A stretch of 64,000 nt of DNA from Channallabes apus (lineage: Eukaryota > Chordata > Actinopteri > Siluriformes > Clariidae): positions 37,612,392 to 37,676,391 of the forward strand of contig CM060109.1 in assembly GCA_030522415.1 (NCBI GenBank). The letters run 5' to 3'. A model generated the notes under the pieces. The model was not told the DNA's origin. It saw nothing but the letters and a program-made list of their open reading frames with translations, and did no database searches. Of this stretch, positions 42,601 through 55,308 are shown piece by piece (positions within the stretch are counted from its first letter, which is position 1; each line of letters opens with the position of its first letter). The translations under genes and the position numbers were made by a program.

Positions 42601-44060
42601 GTACAAAAAGTACAAATAATCATAAATCACCAGGACCATCCACATCAGCAACCACATCAAAATAAACCAGAATAGAACCTTGAGTAAAAAGATGGGATTT
42701 TAGTTCTGGGATCACAGGACACTTTAATCTCAGAGGGCTCTCTCACAATACCAACTGAAGTCAAGTCTTACGAATAATAAACAGTAAAGCTTTTCTAATT
42801 ACCCAAACCAGACATTTTACAATGAAGAGCTAAGTGTGAAATTAAAGAATAAATGTAGCATAGCAACCTATTAAATTAAACCTGCTCTCTTCTTGTACAA
42901 TATTTCAACATTACTCATCTTTAACTCCTAGGTCTTAATGAAGATGAAGTGAATTCATGATAAAATCTTAGCTCTAAGTAGCTATTTTTTCATTTTGCTT
43001 AGCTCAACATCCAATAATTAATAAATCATTCTGAATACAACATTATCTATTTTAGCTGCATCAGTTTTTGTAAAAGGTACATTTACACCATTTCATGTGT
43101 TAAGAGTGAGGCAATGTAAAAGATAAACAGGTGAAACTCCATCTTCTTCAGAATTACAGTGAGGCATTTTTGAACAATTAAGGTACTTGTAACAGGCAGT
43201 AAACATTACAATCATTGCAGCCTACTATAAAGAACAGAAAAGAATCCCGGAGTACACAGAAACCGAACACCTACAGAACCTTAAGGATTCCAACATGGTT
43301 TTTCCTCGCCTAGTCCACATCATACAGAACAACATCTGGAAAGAACAGTCTTCAAATGGGACAAGACCATACACCTGTCAGAGACAGATGTTGGGTATAA
43401 ATCTGATTTAACCTCTGTCTACTCCATGTGTCTGGTAGGACACATAAGCATGAAATATGTAGATACATGAAGAGAAGATCAGCTAAACCCATCAACCTCT
43501 AGGGGGGAAAAGAGCTAATTTTAAAACAACAACAAAAGCATTTCCTTCTGTCGTTACAAAGTCTCATGTTTTTCTGGCTGTTTGTGTGATTAAAAATTTG
43601 CTGAAAATAAAGGGGCTTGTTGTTCTTAGACATTCTGGGAGTACTCAAGTCATGCAGGATAGCCATTGCACATTATATTTAGAGACGCTGCCTGTCTACC
43701 AATGCACAGTTTCCATTTGCATATTCATTGTATTCATACTCAGGAGTATCTATAGATTGCTCTAGCTACAGTACATCCTCATTTTGCCCAGACAGGTCAG
43801 GTATGCCTAAACAAAATCAGATCAAATGTGTTATCCCTGCAAACTCTGCATTAAAAATATGTCTGCAAGCTCATGTACGTTATTTATGGGGTGCATAGCG
43901 CTTTCCTCGGCATGTGTTATGTCACAATGAAATGCAGCATAAGCAGCAGTTAATTGCTTTCACTTATCTCAGAGGATGCATGTGATAACCTTTAACCTCC
44001 TGAATTGGTAGCTGGTATATGATAGGGGGAGCTGTAACTGGTGGATGAGAACTGGCTTTA

Positions 44061-44092
44061 AAAATAATAATAATAATAATAATAATAATAAT
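44061..44092. repeat. (AAT)n microsatellite
   Basis: About ten AAT units in intron 1. Confidence 0.85.
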
Positions 44093-44124
44093 CATCTTCA
44101 GCAATTATGTTATTTAGGTCAGGG

Positions 44125-44330
44125 TGGATTGGGAGCCTATCCTGCGTTCATGGCCTAGAGACAATGTAGATTAGCTTTCTTTTGTTCCTATGTGTGGGAG
44201 AAACCAAAGAACCTGGTGAAAAAAACCAGACTGTCATGGAGGGAAAAGCCTGAACTCCAAACAGACAGTAACACAGGAGTCGCACAATGAGAGCAGGGGG
44301 ACAACCCTCTCCACTTCACCACTGTGACAT
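44125..44330 (-). repeat. Dispersed fish repeat copy, degraded (minus orientation)
   Basis: It carries TGTGGGAGAAACCAAAGAAC and CTTCACCACTGTGACATCAC, which fit the antisense of the same family as 42350-42600. Degraded and partial. Confidence 0.35.
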
Positions 44331-44820
44331 CACAATTAATTGTTATACATTTGAAAAATCTTGTTTAAAGCTCCAAGGAGTTCAGGCAAATTAATTATCC
44401 ATACACAGGACAGGCACTAAGCAAACCTTTCACAGCAATCAGAATGAAAAAAGGAGATTCTAATCAAAATCAAATCACAATAGTGAGCGAATTCAAACAA
44501 TAATCATCATCATCATTATTAATATTCAGTGACTATTGATCAGGATTTTAAAGGATGGCAAGAAAAATACAAATAAAATATGCATTCAGGCCAGAAACAA
44601 AGCAACAACATGCCTGTATGTAATCAACGCTCAACACTACAGAGCAAAAAGGTGAAGCTGACAAACACACACCCAGAAATTATCACAAAAATAATTAAAT
44701 AGATAAAAAATTGTCCACAGGTTTCCCATTTCAACGTTTCAGGAACTTCAAACATGAAATCATTACCATCTTGCACTTGTGTGTGTAAAACACTAACATG
44801 TCAGGAAAATGCCATTTTGA

Positions 44821-45130
44821 TCCTTCCCCGTTTCTTGAAAACAATGAAGACAGAGTAATTGATCAAAGTGCACCAAAGGCAGAATCGTCATGCGAGCAGC
44901 GGAAGGTCACAGGCTGCCAGCATTGAGGGTCGTTGGGGGAAGAAAACAGCAGCCGCATTCCCTGGCTGCCATTTTTCTTCCCTGACAAAGACTCCATCTG
45001 CCACTGAGCCATTTGCAGCCGGCAAGTCAGAATATCAATGATTTCCAACCAAGTGTGCCTTCACCTTGATGTCACCTCTATCAGTGCAAGGAAGAGCTGA
45101 CGGCAGGGATATATTCTCCCTCACTCCCGC
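44821..45130. other. Possible conserved non-coding block in intron 1
   Basis: A repeat-free stretch of about 300 bp is GC-richer than its surroundings. It has open frames of about 60 codons on both strands (44859-45041 and 45048-44863) but no splice context or domain. Open frames on both strands fit base composition rather than coding. Regulatory constraint is a guess. Confidence 0.25.
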
Positions 45131-45553
45131 CCTCATCCAGCTAAGTGGCATTTACTCTGCTCCTTAAAAGGATGGCACTTTTATCAGCTCTGATATTACT
45201 GAAGCCATTTTTTTTGGTGTGCTGTATTAAGATAGGGGAATTTTGTTATGCATGATTCAGGTGCAGGCTTAGCGTGTTTAAAGCATTATCTGTGTGCAGG
45301 ATGTGGCCTTTAAGCATTTCAGCAGGTCTGAGGACAAAGTCAGCATGGAGAGAAGAAGATGTCTCAGCGTTTGCATTGAGCGTGCAGGCAGGCAGCTGGG
45401 CAAAACAACCAAACAACAGTGAATTTAGTTTCCGTTCTCAACATCTGTGCACTGAAAAGACAGGAAAAAATATACAGGGACCTCTGAACTAGTCAGTCAC
45501 ACTATGCTCATGAAAGCCTCATAGTGAAACACAAGCCACAAAATTACTACAGT

Positions 45554-45608
45554 ACATGCACACACACACACACACACACATCCCTCTTAATTTTTTTTTT
45601 TTTTTTTA
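45554..45608. repeat. (CA)n and poly-T microsatellites
   Basis: A run of about 12 CA units is followed 10 bases later by a T run of about 17. Confidence 0.85.
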
Positions 45609-47434
45609 AATATAGATTAAAAAGAACTTTTTTCCCCAAAAAGTGGTTTTCTTTTAAGGACCAGACTGCCCCCATACCCCCACACCCCTCTTTAAGTGAT
45701 TCTTTATCAGATAACACGGACCCTGACAACAGAATTACATCAGACACTAAGAAGTCGTCCTGTTTCTTTCTGATTTATCGTGAGTAAATTAACATAAGGG
45801 TTCACAGCTGGGTGTCTTATTACCCAGTCAGTAATTAGTGCCCTGAGGCCTGCAGTCAAACCCTCAGTCCCACTCTACTACAAAACAAAGCACTTACAAA
45901 AAAGACCTGCACCAACCTAAAGAGATTAACCAGAAGGAACAGGAAAGTCCCTACTGCACCACAAAGCCTTTTCAAATGCAACTTTGCTTCTTTGAACAAT
46001 ATGGACAAATGCTGTCCAGGCGTATGCTGCTTTTCCATCATTACCAAAAAAATAAAAATAAAAAAATACCCAACATAAAACATAACGACAGTGAAGTGTG
46101 AAGCCATGAATCGTGAATTTGTAATTATTGTCTTTAAATGATGCCTATTAAATTAATGTGCTTCTAATAGGTGATGTTCAGTTCCATGGTTTTAAGACAT
46201 TAATCTAGTTCTGTTGATAATATTCAAAACATTTTAGAACAGGAAAACTGATCTGGGGCTAATATAGAAACCCGAATTTGCCTAATGTGTTTACATTTTC
46301 TTTTATACCCGGATCATATTCATGAAATTAATCTGCATCGTGTTTAATAAGAGTGTGTAGTGAACGACTGAAAATAAAATAAAAAAATAAAAATAAAAAA
46401 AACTACACACTCTTCTACACAAAAGCTACACAACACTTCACTGCACGCTCTCGAAGGTCATTTCTCTTTTGTGTAAATGACAGTCTCATTAGACGCTAAC
46501 AGGGATTGGGTTCAGTGGAGCAGCGGGCTTGGAGTTACCCTCGACTCCGAGCTTCTCTAGAGAAAAGACAAAGAGAAAGAGAACCCCAGAGAGACTCGGA
46601 AGACAAAGCGATGAAAGAAGAAAGAAGGGAGCGAGGCACAAAGGATGGATGGAAAGTTGCAAAGTACATGTAGAGAAGCCATTTCCAAACAGACAGGAGT
46701 TTTCATGGGCAGTCTATTTACAGTATCCAAATATACGTGAATGGGTGTGTGAGTACCACTGTACAAAACCGACAGGAACTAGAAGACTTTACACCTGTGG
46801 TGTCTGAGACCAGTCCTATATTTTATTCCGTCCTATTCAAATGCTCCTGAATTACTCAGACCACACCTAGTAAGACGACTTCTTTTAAATTTGCTTGTTA
46901 ATTTCCTATATACAGTAATTAGCTCTATCTGAGCTTCCAGCTGTAAATCAGACCCACATATTAGTGTGTTTGTTTAAATGCACAATCATTTCTATAGCAT
47001 TTAAAATTCACAGAGAATTGTCTGGCAGATGCTAATAACAAAACTGATTTTAAATTATGTTATTATTTACCAAATTAATAAACAGTAATAATTGTTCACG
47101 TGTCAAAGCATTTATGTTAGGAAGAGTTTAATTGATGTTTATTAAAGGAGTCTGGGGTGTGAGCACTAACTTTTAACTCCTAAATTACACCTCTACTTCC
47201 TCTAACATCTTGGCAGCAAATATACGGATTTCTTTACTTTCTGGCTTCTCAGTAACATCCCAAGCTGGATTTGTCTTATTAACTTATACTGTAAGTAAGA
47301 GAAAAAAGAAAAGCTAGTTAGTGGATGATTGTTTATAACTGCTATAACATAAGAGAAAATAGGAATTAACTTGTTTTACAGCATATAAAACACACCTGAT
47401 TAAAAGTACTATGTAATGTTTTTTGTACTAATTG

Positions 47435-47675
47435 TGGCGGCATGGTGGCTCTGCATGTTCTCCTCCTCCGGGTACCTCAGTTTCCTTACACAGTCTAACA
47501 ATGTGCAGATTAGGTTAACTGGCATGCCCAAAATTGCCTATAATGTGTGTGTGGCCTGTGATGGATGTGCACCCTGTCCAGGATGTACTCTGTCTCATGA
47601 CCCAAGTCTCCTGGAATAGGCTTCAGACCCCCCACTACTCTGGTACAGGACAAGCGGTATAGAAGATGAAGAGAT
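47435..47675 (+). repeat. Dispersed fish repeat copy
   Basis: The landmarks seen at 42350-42600 occur in the same order: GGTACCTCAGTTTCCTTACA, AACTGGCATGCCCAAAATTG, GTGGCCTGTGATGGATGTGC, ACCCTGTCCAGGATGTACTC, TCCTGGAATAGGCTTCAG, and a GCGGTATAGAAGATGA end. It also keeps a GGCGGCATGGTGGCTCTG start absent from the other copies. Confidence 0.65.
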
Positions 47676-48759
47676 AAATATTTAATTGCTAACAAAATTT
47701 GGGACACACTCATCAACTAACACTAAATTGCATCTTACCATTGTTGATTATTTTTATGTAACAGTATTCCAGGTCATGCATTATTCCTTGTATAATAGAG
47801 TTACATCCACTGTTTAAACACTACTTTTCTACATGATATTGAAGAGACCCTACTACCACCCTGAATGAGCTAGGGTCACTATTAACAGTATTTAGAAGCA
47901 ACATAAAAGGAAACTTGTATGTTAGTTGACTGAAAATATTATACATCTATTTATTGGAACAGTGGTTAGAAGCCAGTACTGGAAGAGTGCGCACGCGTGT
48001 GTATGTGTGTGTGTGTGTGTGTGTCAGTCACAAGAAAAGAGAGGAAATTAAGTGTGTCAAAAATGCAAGAAAAAGAAATGACAAAAAAAAAAAAAAAACT
48101 GCTAAGCTGATGCAATACACTTTAAAAGTGTGCCCATGTGTTGCCACCCGTTGTTTTTGACCTTCTGGAAGTGTTTTATTCTTTTCACGCATTCATGCAA
48201 TATAATGCGTTTTGCATTAAAAACACCATGCTCTGCCAATCTAATGAAGCTTCAGCTCAAATTTGTGCAAGCGCTCGTTTATAAATGGGTTCCTTTACAC
48301 CATGCCCCCACTCCACACACACAGTTTCACATTTACACATTAGACTTTACCTAAAAGTGTTTACCGTTGCGAGTTAAAACAAGCATGTTTCAACTATAAA
48401 AAAGTTAAATTAACTGAGTTAATGACTCCCCCTAATCAGCTACCTTTATACCTCCTCCGTCTATCTCACCTTCTCACTTCCCAAGTAGGATGCTGCTATA
48501 TTTACAACCACATTGTCTTACGCATGTTACCGTGGCAGCAATCTGTTAATAAGTCAGGCTCAGTGTGTGGCTCACACACACCTACAATATGTACACACGC
48601 CACACTAACGTAGCTCACTGAAACATTAAGGACTGAACCACAAACTGAAAACACTGAGTATTTTATACTCAGGAGAAATAGCGAGCTTCTGCTTTAACAG
48701 TTTAAGGCAGTGGATAAGAGAAACTTACTACTAAGTTTACTTACTTACTGCTAAGAGGG

Positions 48760-49047
48760 CCAAAGACTATCACATGTTTCCTCTGAACCACGTGACGCCA
48801 GCCGACCGCATCTTTTCGAACTGCTCACTCACGCATTGTTGGGGACGGCGTAACACACTCGGAGGACAGCGCAATCCGCTCCTTCCGCTTGCGTGAGCTC
48901 ACAGGCGCCCCTGACTGCCTGGAGAGTTGTGATTAATGTGGGAGCACTAAGTACCTCTCATCCCTCCCCTCTGAGAGAGCTCGGCCAATCAGCTCTCTCT
49001 AGGCCTCTGGCTGCGAGAGGTTACAGCATCACCCGGGAATCGAAGCT
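48760..49047 (-). mobile_element. tRNA-derived SINE (probable)
   Basis: A GC-rich island of about 290 bp sits in AT-rich intron DNA. It begins near CACATGTTTCCTCTGAACCA and ends CATCACCCGGGAATCGAAGC. On the minus strand that end reads GCTTCGATTCCCGGG, a close match to the B-box of RNA polymerase III promoters (GGTTCGANTCC). I recall near-identical repeats in catfish and related genomes. The head-to-tail direction is inferred from the B-box, placing the head at the high-coordinate end. Confidence 0.5.
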
Positions 49048-49314
49048 TATGGCTGTATTTAGCTGAATTTATGATGCAAGTACTTCCGGATATCTTGAAC
49101 ATTGCTGTAATTTAACAGACGTTATTAGCCTACAGATCTGTTTACATTTAAAGCATAATATATTTGTTAAAAATGTTTTGAAGCATTATATTCTGTCTTA
49201 ACCGTCTTAAGGAATTAATAACTAAATGACCAACATAGCTACTCCTAAAAGCTACTAGTGCAAACCTGGGTCACTTGCTCAAGTCCCAACCACACAAGTC
49301 AATATTAAAATAGT

Positions 49315-49331
49315 AAAAAAAAAAAAAAAAT
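49315..49331. repeat. Poly-A run
   Basis: A run of about 16 A after the SINE-bearing interval in intron 1. Confidence 0.8.
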
Positions 49332-51106
49332 TGGAAAGGCAGTGATGCATAACCTTGCAATTATAGTGAGCAAATCAAATAATTGCAATGTGAAAAAGAA
49401 AGAAAATCAACTTCTAACAAGCGATATTAATTAAGAAATTGCCATGTTCTGTTGTTAAAAAAGGACCGATCGTTTCCTGGGTAGCACGTGTTTAAACGTG
49501 GAGCAGAAAATCAGCAGTAGACAACTACAGTGAGGTGGTACTTACAGATTAATACGTAGTAAACTTCAGTGCAGCAAAACGATTAAACCGCAACCGACAA
49601 CACACACACAGGTATTGATTCATTTTCTTTTACAACAGATCAAATCACACTAAATTGAACTGCATCCAAGGAAGAGAGATACCTTTTTATAAATCAGGTA
49701 TTAATATGATACTTAAGACAATAGGTTTGTTACTGTAGAACTGCATATAAATACGCAATAAGACTGAAGATCAAGTTACAAGAAAGCTGTAGTTTAAAAA
49801 ACAAAGGAAAAAATAAAAAGGGTTGTGTTAATGCATTATTCATAGGAATTATTTGATTGTTAGGAAATTAGAAACTTTGTTAATTCTCTTACTCATGGTT
49901 AAAAAGACCATAGTGCAATCCTATTTGATTAGTGCCAAGGTTTCCTGGACTCAGATCAAACCTGTTCCGAAACTAAAGCACATCTTCAGTGGTGAATACC
50001 CACAGAGAGAATAATTTTGTTTCCATCTCAGCTTTCTCCACCTCTAGATGAGGCAGGAGGTTATCAGCACGACTGCCAGCTTGTCCTCCCCCTCTGACAC
50101 ATTCTGGTGAGCCAGCAGCTTTGCCTTATTTTCATTAAACACAGATCCATCTGGGTGTGCTTCCGCACTGCTGGGGTGTGTTTATACCCTCCTGTGAGCA
50201 CTATTACACCTTATTTACACACACAGACACTACCTATGGTAGCTGTACGTATCACACAATGTGTTATCTGTGGTTGCGCGAACAGTAATGCCTTAATTGT
50301 GACACTGCCTTTTTTAGATCGTACTGCTGATTAGATGAGGGGAAAAAAACCTAATTGTGCAAATCTATAATTCATAAATCTGCAGTTGTGCTTCCTAACA
50401 CGTTTCATGAAGACGACTACTCGTCCTACAGTCACTGGGCTTTTACACAAGTTCACATTACAGTGATGAATCACATTTGATCTATTTACATTCATTCGCC
50501 ATTTACAAATTACTGGTTGCGATACCAAAGCACATAATTACAGATGCTAGACGACTTTGACTGAAACATCTCACTATTGCCATGCTCGAGACTGCCTAAT
50601 CTCTTAATCTACTTTATTTAATACTTTTTCTTTTAGAAATTCAGGAAGTTCTAATCCTTACTTACTGCAAGATGCAGACATTAGGGATGGATGCCCTTAA
50701 CACACATAAAGAAAAGGTATGATTTACTAAAAACCTCATTTGCTCAACCAAATACTATAACTGTCGACTCCGGGAAGCATTTAAACCCTAATGTATCACT
50801 TCTGAAAAGTCAGTGATACTAGCACTTGCTCGCAGCTTGCTTTATTTAGGTCTAAATACATGCCCTGTTTCTGGGAGCCTAGTGAGCCTCGAGGTGCTCG
50901 AGAGATTTCCATCAAAGCACAACAACCAGCAGTAGAACATCAATACCAGCCTCAATAAAGAACAGAGGAAACATCTCCCATTAAAATGCTCTTCTACACG
51001 ACAGCCCTTTTCCTGCCAGTTCACCTCAGCCATACTACAGAGAGTGAAAATGAAATAATGCAGGAGTCTCATTTCTGTTCTGTTCACCCGTTTCAGTTCC
51101 GGTGCC

Positions 51107-51145
51107 GGGGGGGGGGGGGGGGGGGGGGGGGGGAAGGGGGCGGGG
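51107..51145. repeat. Long poly-G tract with G-quadruplex potential
   Basis: A run of about 27 G is followed by AA, five G, C and four G. It lies in intron 1, where the transcribed strand would carry the C-rich complement. Confidence 0.85.
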
Positions 51146-52639
51146 CAGAAGGTCATGGCTAGGCCTTTGACTAAAAAGTCTTTGAAGTGTCACACAGGCA
51201 TAGATGGCTAATGTTACAACTCCGAGGATCTATGGATCATTTAAGGCAAGAGATCACAACCCAGGTCATGGAGTACTTCACATTTTAGTGTTTCTCCTGG
51301 TATAACATGAGTTCAACCTAATCCAAAGCTAATAGAGTAAGAAAAACACTTAAACGTACCACAGGGGTACCACAGGAAATTACAATATGACTCAAATGAC
51401 CACATCTGTATATTTCAAATGTTTTACATTCAATTAAATGTATTTAGCATATTTTATACAGATTATTCAATATGGAATAGGTCATCTCTTTGGTGGCATC
51501 AGTATGCAAAAATACCGCCTTCGTAAAAACATCAGCATAGTCAGCAGTGTTACTAGCCATTTATCCACAGTCCTCTGTCTATTGATGGATGGTGTACAGG
51601 GTGTACAGAACAACAGAGACTCCAGTCAGTCATGAAATTCCTACAAACGTCATTGATATGATACTGATAAACGATCAACTGAGTGTATAGTGTGCATCTA
51701 CATTCTTTATATGGACCGAGCATGCCTGCTCTTTACCTCACCCTCTTTCAAGGACAATTTTTTTTTTCATACCCTTATTTCACTTGTTTCATGTTGCGTT
51801 TGGGGAAAACAAAATCACTTGTCTGCAGCAGCAGCTGCAAACACAGCTAAAATGGAGACGCTCTGTGGAGGCAGTGACCAGATTTTAAATGCAGGGAGAT
51901 CAATAAATAAGACAGGGCCTGCTTGCAGAAGCGCAGACTATGTGTGTGTGTAATGGTTTATGATAACTAGTAAGATTCTAGGCTTCCAGTGAAAGCAGCT
52001 GTCCCTTGGTTATGAATATGCAAGACCTTACTTGCCACACTGCGCTCTCTCTCCCTCACTCTGTCTCTCTCTCCACCATCAATTCTTGTGAGTAGAGCAC
52101 ACACTCTTTTTCTTTAGGGTGTTAATGGAGGGTGGCGGGTGGGCAAACAGCCCAAACTACTGGCATTTCAAACCTCACGCCAATTTACACAGTAGGAGGT
52201 CTGCATGAGAGCAACAACCCTACTCAAGCTCCCAAAACATCACAGCCAATCAAAAGGATAGACAGATCGACAGATAGATAAGACTGACGAGAGATGAAAA
52301 GACAACATTAGAGAGTATAATCACCCCATTACATTTTTTTAATAAACCGTCTCGCTATAAAACCTATCCAGCTAAATCCTTCACAAAATGATGGGTCTGA
52401 TTGTTGAGAGCATGCCTCCATAATTATCGATGGATTCAGTTTATTTTTTGAAAACAAGCCCATCACCTTTTTACAATCTACGCCATGGCAGAAGAAGTGA
52501 ACAAGGAAAATAAATAAAATGACACCACCCTCTGGCCAGATTCATTTTATGATTCCAGATCTCAAGACAGCTCTGACTCGTATATCAAAGATCAGGATAT
52601 CTATATAAAACAATTATGTTCCTTTTAAAAGCCCACATT

Positions 52640-53060
52640 AACGCACAAAGGTAACACCCCAGGATGCAACTGAATTGTTTTCTCATTGCTGGTAATTGCT
52701 GTTTATTGGAAGGCAAACTTTGAGTGTAGTCCTTTTAACAAACATTGAGTAACAAACTGCAAACAGTTCAAACCCTGTAATGGCCGACCTGAATACGGAG
52801 AAACAATGTGGAAGAAGTTACATTCCTCATTTAAAGAGGAACAGTCTCACGAAAGCAGTTCTCTGTGTGTGGCATGCTGAGGTCACAATGACCCTATGAG
52901 TGCATCACGCTCGAAGGCCATGGTGTTATTTTTCATAATCTGAAATAACCAAGCACAGTCCTTGATTTTGCAGTAGAGCACTACTGCTTCCTTATTCCAA
53001 AAGCATTCTCAATAAAGACACTGTTGAATAAATATAAGATAATGAGATGACCTTTCAAGC
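52640..53060. other. Intron 1 unique block, nothing recognised
   Basis: This is mixed-composition DNA without repeat or transposon motifs and no coding frame. Possible constraint cannot be judged from one sequence. Confidence 0.25.
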
Positions 53061-54539
53061 TGTGCATCTTGTTGACTCATGGGCATTTATAACACCCATC
53101 TGCACTGCTGAACTGTCAGGTGCTTTAGGTTGTGTAAATAATAAACTAGATTTCAAAGTGAATTTTTATTCACGGTGTATAAAATAACAGCCTATTACTT
53201 TTACTTACTTACTTACCACACTGCTGTTGGATTCTTCATCCTGACATCTCTGAAAGTGATTAATTTTCTATAACAGCAGCTCTGACGGTTGCAAATTTAA
53301 TCACAGTATTATAACAGCGTCCTTTTTTTTTTTTTTTTTTTTTCTAGGAACAACTAATTCACAGGGACTAATGGATGCTCCTCATAACCTAAGGTTGTTA
53401 TTTAATAAGGAAATATTTGTTGTTTAACTACTATTTACAGAAGAAGTGTGTAATTTTTAAATAATATTAATTCCACGAGATGGAGGTTTGAAATGTAAAT
53501 AATAACCGGCATTAACCTGTCACAAAGAATGTTAAACAGCATGTTCATCATTTGATATTAAGCATCAAATGAAACAAACAATCATTGTTGTATCAAATCC
53601 TGTAGTTTAAGCAAAGAACAACACTTCAGGATTTGCTCCAACTGAAAGCTAATCAAGTTTCAGCTTTGCCTAACCCTACAACGATCATTCATTTTTTTCA
53701 TACAACTCCATTGCTCAGAACAGTTAATATTATTTTTGACACTGAGAAAACCACTGACTACCACAAACGTCAAATCAATTAGAGTTGCTCTAAAAAGCAG
53801 TAGTAAGAAGGTGACACAGTACGAAACAAAACAGGTCTTGGTTGATCTGGCAGTCTTTAAAAATATACCTATCTGACAGAACAAATCCATGCGAAGTAAA
53901 CCAACGTTGAACTTTGAACTACACACATTTATGGCTCACACTCAGCTGGATGTTGATATCAAAACCTCATTTGTCTGCAAAACTACTGCATAGTTTAGCT
54001 GGGAAATAACTCAACCACAAAACAAGCCCTGACATCTCTACTCTTCTTTCCTTCGCTTTCTACAGCTGAGGTACTACAACAAGTATATCAAGACCTTCTT
54101 TTGTGTTCAGCTGCTGTACCACAAAAAGCAACAATGGCCATTTGTTTGCACTACAAACTGAGAGAGTGAGTGTGGGTGCGTGTGCCTTAGTGAGGGAGCA
54201 AGCCTCTGAATAAGGGAGGGGGGGAAAAAAAGGCAGGGGGAGGTTGCAATTCATTTCCACTAATGGTTTCCAAGCATCTCCACAGAATCAAGCAGCTGTC
54301 AAGTGAATGCATCAGAGTGGCGAGCTGCATTTCCCAGAAGAGACGAGCAGCACATCAGAACGCTCAGCAGAACAGATGCTTCATTCCCTGTATTAGCCTT
54401 TCCACACAAAACAAACAGCGAACAATAGAGCTGTGGATGTTGCCTCGAAGTATATAACAACTTAACAAAGAAATATTTATCTTGAATTAAAATAGAACAA
54501 CATTTATGTACAACTGTAGTTTATAGAGTTAAGCTGTGT

Positions 54540-54760
54540 CAGTAGCGTGCCATTTTCGGTGTAATGCGAGTTGTGTAATATGCTGTGGCGCACAAAGCCT
54601 CTGAGCTGCGTCCATTGATGAGAAATACCCTCTTCACCAGAGAAAGACCTGGGGCAGTTACAACTCCAGCCTCTCTGACACGCAAGAATGCCTGTTAATG
54701 CAGGCTGAAAAGACTCAAGGAAATTAAGCCTGTTTCACAGCTCAGTCTCAGCTTATTCTA
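54540..54760. other. Possible conserved non-coding block in intron 1
   Basis: A repeat-free stretch of about 220 bp contains CATTTTCGGTGTAATGCGAG and TGTTAATGCAGGCTGAAAAG. Its CpG content and lack of low-complexity sequence stand out from its surroundings. No open frame of note. Function is inferred only from texture. Confidence 0.25.
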
Positions 54761-55220
54761 CACATCACAGCATCCGCTTAAGACAAAATCCTGCTTTATA
54801 ACACAATGAATTCAGTGAGAAAGATATTTGAATATATTTCATATGAAATTATTTATTGGCTGATTTAATTATCTGGGTGATGCCTGTTGAGATGTATTTG
54901 CAAGGAAAGCAGAGCCAAGAAGTCACAAGTAGCAACAGACAGTACAAGTACATGCCTTGTTAAAACGTCTTTCCCCTCCTCCCACCCTTTTGGATGTCAC
55001 AGTATCCATCTCCATTCGACCACATCATAATCACAGCCTTGTTGGCGATGTAACACAGACGATCACATGTACCACACATCTTATCTCAGACTTAAGCGCT
55101 TGTACTAAGATTAACATTAGCAGGTAAAATTTGTCATACATGACTTCTACTAGTAAGCGTGTCTAGTGTTTAAGATCAGGATCTTGAAAAATGTGATCTT
55201 AAAAACGATTGACGCTTGAA

Positions 55221-55234
55221 GTGTATACACACAC

Positions 55235-55305
<71 letters not shown>
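55221..55305. repeat. Compound CA/TG-(AT)n palindromic microsatellite
   Basis: GTGTATACACACACGTGTGT, itself a near-perfect palindrome, leads into about 28 AT units ending at 55305. Both halves are self-complementary and could extrude a hairpin. Confidence 0.9.

Positions 55306-55308
<3 letters not shown>

Noticed and set aside
46529..46807. 92-codon plus-strand open frame in intron 1
   Set aside because: Lys/Arg/Glu-rich from GA-rich DNA, no domain, no splice context.
48840..49000. GC-rich patch considered as an alternative BAZ2B promoter
   Set aside because: The patch matches a recalled SINE with a Pol III B-box and has no nearby donor in a good context; the SINE explains the composition.
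50842..51156. 104-codon minus-strand open frame
   Set aside because: Begins with a Pro run encoded by the poly-G tract and has no recognisable domain.
55249..55305. Regularly spaced short repeats considered as a CRISPR-like array
   Set aside because: This and the other repeat clusters are simple microsatellites without unique spacers, and the genome is a vertebrate one.
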